From: Actinomycetes bacterium
Lineage (GTDB): Bacteria; Actinomycetota; Acidimicrobiia; Acidimicrobiales; JABEUL01
Assembly: GCA_021790815.1 (NCBI GenBank)
Contig: JAJYFT010000005.1
Span: forward strand, 1-57,314
Length of the DNA stretch: 57,314 bases
Direction of reading: 5' to 3'
This document shows, piece after piece, positions 50,463-57,314 of this stretch; the first letter of the stretch is position 1, and each line of letters begins with the position of its first letter. Below the pieces are notes generated by a model. The model was not told where the DNA came from, did no database searches, and saw nothing but the letters and a program-made list of their open reading frames with translations. The translations under genes were made by a program, and so were the position numbers.

Positions 50463-51455
50463 ATGGCCCAATTTGCAGCAAATAGAAAAGGTTACGATCC
50501 TGACCAAGTAGATCAGTTCATAGCTTCTCAGACAAAACAGCTCCAAGATGCTGTCGCGCGAGCAGCTTCTGCTGAGTCACAATTAGCTCAGACATCTCAG
50601 AATCTGGCTGAGTTACAAAAACGTCTGGACGACCTTGAAACTACCTTTTTACACACTGGTCAGCAACCGGTTGTAAGCGATACTCAAGAAGAACATCTTG
50701 AACTGCCAGAAACTGCGTCTACAATAGGTGAGCAAGTTCAACACATCATTTCTGAAGCGTGGGAATCGGCTAAGAGCATCAAGGCTGCTGCAGAGGAAGA
50801 AATGAAAGAGCGTAAAGCTGAAGCAGAAAATAAGGTCGCTCAGCTATCAGCAGAGGCAGCTAAGCTTCAGAACACAATTGAACAGGCACAAAATCAAGCC
50901 GACATGAAAGTTGCTGAAGCGATGAGAGAGTTAGAGTCAACTTTAGCTGCAAAGCGTGAGGCCCAAGAGGTTGAATTTGCAAGAAAGAAAGCTGATCTCG
51001 ACCAACTTGAGTCCAATCGGGAACAAGAGCTCAAACTTCGAATTGAAGATCGTCAAGCTCAAGCTGAAAGTGAACACAGGGAGCGCATGGAAGCGTTTGC
51101 GGTACAACAACGTGAAGAGCAAGCTAAAATCGCTGCTTTAAATGCTGAAAGAGAACATGTTTTAGCTGATCTGCAAAAACTGCAAGATGCTTTGCGCCAG
51201 GCAGTAGGGAAAATAGATATACCTGACTTTGCTGCGCACGCTTCTCCCTCAGAACCTGCTCCTCCAGCTGAAAATAGTGATGCCCAACGTCAATCACCAA
51301 AAATAGCACCTATGGGTGCATCGAGTGTGCCTTTTGAAGAGTCAGTCGATTCTGGCGCTGGAGGTGGAAGTGGCGAAGTCATTATGGTTCCTACGATTGC
51401 TGGATTTGTAGCAGTTCCAGTTGACTCTAATCCGGACTCGAATATTACAACCTAA
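50463..51455 (+). CDS. DivIVA/Wag31-like coiled-coil protein
   Basis: N-terminal RKGYDPDQVDQFIASQTKQLQDAV, then about 200 aa of coiled-coil heptads. Confidence 0.75.
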   Translation: MAQFAANRKGYDPDQVDQFIASQTKQLQDAVARAASAESQLAQTSQNLAELQKRLDDLETTFLHTGQQPVVSDTQEEHLELPETASTIGEQVQHIISEAWESAKSIKAAAEEEMKERKAEAENKVAQLSAEAAKLQNTIEQAQNQADMKVAEAMRELESTLAAKREAQEVEFARKKADLDQLESNREQELKLRIEDRQAQAESEHRERMEAFAVQQREEQAKIAALNAEREHVLADLQKLQDALRQAVGKIDIPDFAAHASPSEPAPPAENSDAQRQSPKIAPMGASSVPFEESVDSGAGGGSGEVIMVPTIAGFVAVPVDSNPDSNITT

Positions 51456-51738
51456 GGCCAAGATTTGCTTGGTTACTCCAGTTCAGGTACCTGCCTTATA
51501 GTAAAAAGACAACTTTAAGTATCCTCACGGATTAACTAAGATCATGATTTGTGAGTAGCGAGGCTTTTATAAAACGTTCAAGAGCAGAAGTCTTTTTTCG
51601 CTGCCTCCACGATGCTAAGCTTTCAAAAGAATTACAAATTCTAAGTTAGAAACTTTGTTTTTCTGCTCTGTCCAACTACATCTAACCAACTATTTTATTT
51701 CACTACCTGCCCATCCAATTTGGCACATAATGAATTCC

Positions 51739-54272
51739 TTATTGGTACCAACCAATTACGTCAGCTATCACGTCAGCACTACCTAAATAATTGTACAAAT
51801 TAATTTGACCATTAGACCCTAGCTTAACTACAACAAGATTCGCTGTCGTCTGACCACTACTCCAATTTAAGTCAGAAGTAGTATTCCGAATCTGACCTGT
51901 TGGCCAAACAGTCAAATAACCTCCGTTAGAATTTGTGTTAGTAACAGTTACGTTTAAGACAACTGCAGTTGCATTTGCTGGAACACCACCAACGCCTCCG
52001 ACTTGGACTGAAAGGACGGTGCCAGATGCAAATGTACTATTTTCATAAGGCACTCCGCTGTTTGATCTTGTGTCGAGCACTCGGGCAGGCGTAATACCAG
52101 AGAACTGCGTAATAAGTGTTCCGCTTCCACCAGGAGCAGAAAACCATCCTCCTACGTCAACAATGACATCTACACTTCCAATGGAATTGTAGATTGATAC
52201 CATTCCAGTAGAACCAACAGGCACTACAACTCTATTAGGACTAGTTTGCCCAGGAACCCAGTTTAAGTTAGAAGCCAATGGCCTAGAAGTTCCATCAGGC
52301 CAAACAGTCAAGTAACTCGTTGCAGTTGCATTCGTTTCTGTAACGTTAAGAACTACTGCCGAAACTCCTGATGACGGCACACCACCTTTACCGTCCACTT
52401 GAATACTTAAGGTTGAACCTGCACCGAGTGTACTCCCAGAGTAAGGCATCGACATATTTGGACGAGTGTCACATATCCTACTAGGCGAAAGAGGATTATA
52501 AAGTCCTTCACCACTTGGTGCTGATCCAACATAGCCTTCAACGTCAACGATTATATCTGTAGTTCCAAGGGAATTATATATTGAAATCATCCCAGAGCTA
52601 GGAAGTGCAACCTGAACTAGATTCGGAACTGTTTGTCCGGGAGCAAAGTTAACATTTGAGGCAAGAGGCGGGTTTGTCCCACTTGGGAAAACTGTTAGAT
52701 AAGATACCTGAGTTGGATTGGTTACCGTCACATTTAAAATAACAGCGTCAGCTCCAGATGATGGTACTCCTACAGAAGCTGTTCCATTCGGGTTAGTTCC
52801 AGAGACGTTTATAGTTAGCTTCATTCCTTGTGTAATAGGCTTTCCATTGCACTGCCCATTAGTCCCAGTTAGGTTATTAGGTGTTCTTGAATCACAGATT
52901 CTATAGGGAGAAAGTGGGTTATAAGGATAAGGCGTAGTTGGTGCTGAGGGTATTATTGGCACGGAAGCTGGCGAGGCGACTGAAGCTCCATCACAGTTAA
53001 TCGCAGATACAGTAAATGTGTAAGTTTGGCCATTAGTTAGGCCGTAACTGTTGCCGTGAGGGCACTAATAGAAACAGTTTTTACCAATGTCGTTCCAGAA
53101 TATACATTTATTTGATAGCTGGAGACTGAACAAGCACCTTGAGAACTCGGAAATTGCCAAGACAAATTTGCGGAAGCATTAGACGGAGTTGCCGTAACAC
53201 TTTGCGGTGCGCTCGGAAGGATATTCAAATCATTATAGATAAACACGTTTCCATTTCCATCATCACCAGCAATACAAAAAGCAATAGATGGACACGCGCC
53301 GGCTACTACCGCGTTTCCCGTTGTATCAACACTTTGTGGGCTTGACCAAACACCATTCGAATACATTACAACGTAACCAAAGTATGAAGACCCTCCTGAA
53401 GTATTAATGGTTGCAAGACAAAAGCTCGAACTTGGACAGGAAATAGTAGAAAGCGAAGAATAATCTGGAACTATTAACGTTGGCGTAGTCCAAGATAATC
53501 CATTAAATGATAAGGCATTCCCACCCTGGTCAATAGCCATACAAAAATTGGGAACTGGGCAGGATATACTAGCAACAGAGTAATTATTGCCCCCAGAAGT
53601 GTCAACCAACTTGCCTGAGCCAAAACTTGAACCGTTATAAGTAAAAACATATCCATTCACGTCACCCGCAACACATAAATTCGAGCTCGGACACGAAACC
53701 GCCTTAACATTTGTGCTTGGATCAAAAGCTACAGCAGTTGACCAAACAGATCCATTATAAGTAAATGCATTTCCGTTACTATCAACTGCCATACAAAAAT
53801 TCTGACTGGGACATGACACTGAATTTAAAGATAACGCACCAGGTGTCGAAGCGCCAGTTCCAGTTATTAGCACCGGAGCACTCCTTAATCCATTCGTGCC
53901 GCTTACAGCATAGCCTTGGCTGTCTACGGCCACACATGAAGTAGTATTTAAGATGCAAGATATGGAATTAATTTGATTTCCATTACCGTTGACTTCATTG
54001 TCGATCTGAACTCCACTTGACCAAGTCGATCCATTATATGTAAACGTAGTTCCACTTCCATCAACTGCAAGACAGTATGTTTGCGAGGAACATGACATTG
54101 ATGTAAAGGCTGGGTTATAACTTGAATCAATATAATCTGCTGCCGACCATGTACCAGCGGCCACTGCTGGCGAAGGACTAAATACGACAACTCCAAAACC
54201 TAAAATACATGTCAATAAAACCAATAACACCCTGAATTGAAATTTCATGGTTTCTCCTCCTTTAGCAATCAC
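51739..54272 (-). pseudogene. Secreted repeat surface protein split by one frameshift (signal peptide + SC..FC repeats + FN3 + three '(P/S)xRxxD(T/S)R' domains)
   Basis: ORFs 53037-54272 and 51739-52962 join across a +1/-1 shift: ...SISALTATVT | GLTNGQTYTFTVSAINCDGASVASPASVPIIPSAPTTPYPYNPLSPYRICDSR. The FN3 domain is completed only in the shifted frame. Confidence 0.82.
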
Positions 54273-54772
54273 ATTTCATTCCGAAATATCCATATAAGGC
54301 GTCGGACTCCAAAACTCCTTCGCAGACCCTATCTCATGCCATTCGTATCCTATTAGCCATATAAGTATTAATAAATACGGCTCTTCTGGCATATCTGTGG
54401 GTATTCTCACCTGCCAGGTAATTCTATGGATTAATTAACTCGTATGGAGAGTAAGGTTTCGCATACTGTTTCTTTAGTTGCAGGTCGTATTTATTCAACA
54501 ATGTTAGCAACAAACAAGTAAGACATCAAATTGTTAAGTAGGTATGTGTTATTTCTAATTGAATTTAAATCATTGTTTCTTCCTGAGATAGTGTCGTGAC
54601 AGGTTTGACAGTAGTGTTAGACACTTCGCCATTCTCGTATTCGCGTATTTTAAACGCATGTCAGCTTTTCGCGGATAGGTGCCCCACACTATATACGCCC
54701 ATTTGCACAAATGTGCATGGTGCATAGTTAAATCGGGGATCTTATCTGCCAGTTTCGGCCGTCTCAAACCTG

Positions 54773-55125
54773 TCACGAGATCTTTTTGTCCGTTGCAACC
54801 ATCTCTGCCCATAGAAAGCCTGCTAGCTCTCTTGCAACAGCTGTAATTGCAACATTGGTATTTGTCTTGTCGGTAACTAATTTCCAGTACGACAACTAAG
54901 GCGTTTCTGAGCATTATATGAACGCTCTATAGTTTTAATACTTGCTCCTTCTTGACGTTTTTGAAGTCCTATTCCCACATATGGGTGATGTCTGTAATTC
55001 CAAGATGACTCTATTAGTTGAGTTCTTACGTGATGATTACCGCAATGTGTTATATGTTGGTAATGCAATAAAATCAACTCATTTGTTCCAAACACCTTTG
55101 CAAAAGTCGGAGCAAAATCAAACAA
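54773..55125 (-). mobile_element. Decayed IS110-family transposase C-terminal remnant
   Basis: CGNHHVRTQLIESSWNYRHHPYVGIGLQKRQEGASIKTIERSYNAQKRLSCR in one frame, then KLVTDKTNTNVAITAVARELAGFLWAE in another. Confidence 0.75.
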
Positions 55126-55314
55126 ACCACTTGACCAATTACCTATAGCTAGTTAAACTTATTAATGCGACAACAGGCCTGACAATTACCGCATTGGTGC
55201 TCTAACGCCAGTATCGCCAATTTGAACAACAATTTGCACAAGCGCCAGCTACAAAAATAGCATCTGAAGTGCGTCTGGTTTTAGGGGTCAAGTCTATGAA
55301 AGGATTATGCGCAA

Positions 55315-57314
55315 ATGAGCAATACCATCCAAGTTAGATTGAATAAAACATCTGAGAGAGTACCTGGGCCTAATTTGAGTCCGTCTATGTTCATCAAGCT
55401 ACTTTTTTTAATTTCAGTTGTGCTTTTGTCTACTGCCACAATGATCTACATCACAGGTGTACAACCAGCCAGTGCGACAAATTTAACCTGGTCAGCCCCC
55501 ACTAAAATCATTCCTAACGCTGGCGGTGGCGATCTTCACTCCGTGTCGTGTCCTACAGCCACCTTCTGTATGGCAGTTGATAATAGTGGCTATGCACTTA
55601 ACTTTAACAGGAGTACTTGGTCAAGGCCAGTTAATGTTGATGAAAGTGGCTATGCACTCAGCTCAGTGTCGTGTCCTACAGCCACCTTCTGTATGGCAGT
55701 TGATAATAGTGGCTATGCACTTAACTTTAACGGGGGTACTTGGTCAAGCCCAGTTAAGGTTGATGATGGTGTCTATGCACTCAGCTCAGTGTCGTGTCCT
55801 ACAGCCACCTTCTGTATGGCAGTAGATAATAGCGGCAATGCACTTAACTTTAACGGAAGTACTTGGTCAAGCCCAGTCCGTATTGATGGGAACAATGGTC
55901 TTCATTCAGTCTCGTGTCCTTCAGCCACCTTCTGTATGGCAGTAGATAATAGCGGCTATGCACTTAACTTTAACGGCAGTACTTGGTCAAGCCCAGTCCG
56001 TATTGATGGGAACAATGGTCTTCAGTCAGTCTCGTGTCCTACAGCCACCTTCTGTATGGCAGTAGATAATAGCGGCAATGCACTTAACTTTAACGGGAGT
56101 ACTTGGTCAAGCCCAGTTAATGTTGATGGGAACAATGGTCTTCACTCGGTGTCGTGTCCTACAGCCACCTTCTGTATGGCAGTAGATAATAGCGGCAATG
56201 CACTTAACTTTAACGGAAGTACTTGGTCAACAGTTGTTGGTGTTGACGTTTATAACCCTTTCAACTCAGTGTCGTGTCCTACAACCACCTTCTGTATGGC
56301 AGTAGATAATAGCGGCTATGCACTTAACTTTAACGGCAGTACTTGGTCAAGCCCAGTCCGTATTGATGGGACCAACTATCTTACCTCAGTGTCGTGTCTT
56401 ACAGTTACCTTCTGTATGGCAGTAGATCAAAATGGAAACGCACTAACATATAACGGAAGTACTTGGTCAACACCTGTCAATATTGATGGGACTAACTATC
56501 TCGATTCAGTGTCGTGCCCTACAGTTACCTTCTGTATGGCAGTAGATCAAAATGGAAACGCACTTAACTTTAACGGAAGTACTTGGTCAAGCCCAGTTTA
56601 TGTTGATGGAAATACATATCTCGATTCAGTGTCGTGCCCTACAGTTACCTTCTGTATGGCAGTAGATCAAAATGGAAACGCACTTAACTTTAACGGAAGT
56701 ACTTGGTCAAGCCCAGTTAATGTTGATAATAGTGGCTATGTACTTACCTCAGTGTCGTGTCCTTCAGCCACCTTTTGCGAAGCAGTTGATGGATCGGGCT
56801 ATGTAGTTACTTCTAATGGGAGTACTTGGTCAACGCCATTCAGTATTAGTCAAATAAACTGGCTCGAATCAGTGTCGTGTCCTACAACCACCTTCTGTAT
56901 GGCAGTTGATAATTATGGCAACGCACTTTCCTATAACGGGATTACTTGGTCAACCCCGGTTAATGTTGATGAGGCTAACGATCTCGCCTCAGTATCTTGT
57001 CCTACAACCACCTTCTGTATGGCAGTTGATAATTATGGCAACGCACTTACCTATGGAGGTCCCATACAAGGAAGCCCAGTAGTAACAGGAATTACTCCTT
57101 CATCAGGACCAACAACTGGTGGAACAAGTGTGACAATCACAGGATCTAACTTTAGTGGTGCAACAGCTGTTGACTTTGGATCAAACCCTGCCACTAGCTT
57201 TACTATTAATTCAAGTACCTCTATTACTGCCACATCACCTGCTGGATCTGGCAAGGTAGATATTACAGTTACTACTTCTTCTGGGGTATCTAGCGTTGTT
57301 AGTGCCGACGCTTT
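55315..57314 (+). CDS. Partial (3' end outside window) secreted surface protein with 13 tandem ~40-aa SC..FC repeats and an IPT/TIG domain
   Basis: ATG at 55315; TM/signal segment MFIKLLFLISVVLLSTATMIYI; repeats VSCPTATFCMAVDNSGNALNFNGSTWSSPVNVDGNNGLHS; then VTGITPSSGPTTGGTSVTITGSNFSGATAVDFG (IPT/TIG). Missing from the ORF track because it runs off the window. Confidence 0.9.
   Translation, partial: MSNTIQVRLNKTSERVPGPNLSPSMFIKLLFLISVVLLSTATMIYITGVQPASATNLTWSAPTKIIPNAGGGDLHSVSCPTATFCMAVDNSGYALNFNRSTWSRPVNVDESGYALSSVSCPTATFCMAVDNSGYALNFNGGTWSSPVKVDDGVYALSSVSCPTATFCMAVDNSGNALNFNGSTWSSPVRIDGNNGLHSVSCPSATFCMAVDNSGYALNFNGSTWSSPVRIDGNNGLQSVSCPTATFCMAVDNSGNALNFNGSTWSSPVNVDGNNGLHSVSCPTATFCMAVDNSGNALNFNGSTWSTVVGVDVYNPFNSVSCPTTTFCMAVDNSGYALNFNGSTWSSPVRIDGTNYLTSVSCLTVTFCMAVDQNGNALTYNGSTWSTPVNIDGTNYLDSVSCPTVTFCMAVDQNGNALNFNGSTWSSPVYVDGNTYLDSVSCPTVTFCMAVDQNGNALNFNGSTWSSPVNVDNSGYVLTSVSCPSATFCEAVDGSGYVVTSNGSTWSTPFSISQINWLESVSCPTTTFCMAVDNYGNALSYNGITWSTPVNVDEANDLASVSCPTTTFCMAVDNYGNALTYGGPIQGSPVVTGITPSSGPTTGGTSVTITGSNFSGATAVDFGSNPATSFTINSSTSITATSPAGSGKVDITVTTSSGVSSVVSADA
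55543..57050 (+). repeat. Thirteen tandem coding repeats, period 120-123 bp
   Basis: gt(g/c)tcgtgtcctacagccaccttctgtatggcagt... recurs at 55543, 55666, 55789, 55909, 56029, 56149, 56269, 56389, 56509, 56629, 56752, 56872 and 56992. Confidence 0.95.

Noticed and set aside
53474-54196. Small minus-strand ORFs 53474-53656 and 53948-54196
   Set aside because: Shifted-frame translations of the SC..FC repeats in the surface-protein gene.
55526-55825. 99-aa ORF in the track (MAIFTPCRVLQPPSVWQ...)
   Set aside because: Alternate-frame translation of the tandem repeats. The real frame (from 55315) has the signal sequence, the conserved repeat and the TIG domain.
55543-57050. Possible CRISPR-like array
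   Set aside because: Repeats are 120-123 bp, contiguous, in frame and coding; no unique spacers.

Overview
The window looks like part of an AT-rich actinobacterial chromosome, probably Acidimicrobiia-like. The lineage is inferred from WhiB, MshA/YbjN, an RsiG/AmfC-like protein, SodN/SodX, a class E sortase and DUF2510. From left to right it contains: a surface-polysaccharide/envelope cluster (fused GT4-GT4, fused MDR-Gfo/Idh, heparinase II/III-like, SDR, LMW-PTP, class E sortase); a Liv-type ABC transporter with LivH-LivM-LivF-LivG in one 1272-aa chain, plus two paralogous binding proteins; trpD, an acyl-CoA dehydrogenase, whiB, fmdB-like, galU and moaC; a tRNA-Ala(CGC) followed by a frameshifted fic gene and an AbrB/RelE-like toxin-antitoxin pair; a LacI-controlled locus (DUF6807, Gfo/Idh, 768-aa lipoprotein) with palindromic operators; a MerR-led catabolic operon (two CrtI-like flavoproteins, ALDH, and an acyl-CoA dehydrogenase pair in which one partner lacks the catalytic Glu); an RND transporter, a sigma factor, proC, ybjN, mshA, an XRE regulator coupled to an RsiG/AmfC-like protein with two c-di-GMP motif copies, and sodX/sodN; and at the right end two divergent, repeat-rich secreted surface-protein genes. 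One of these is split by a single-base frameshift, the other is a 13-copy repeat gene that runs off the window, and an IS110 remnant lies between them. All calls come from reading the sequence and recalled family motifs. No database search was run.
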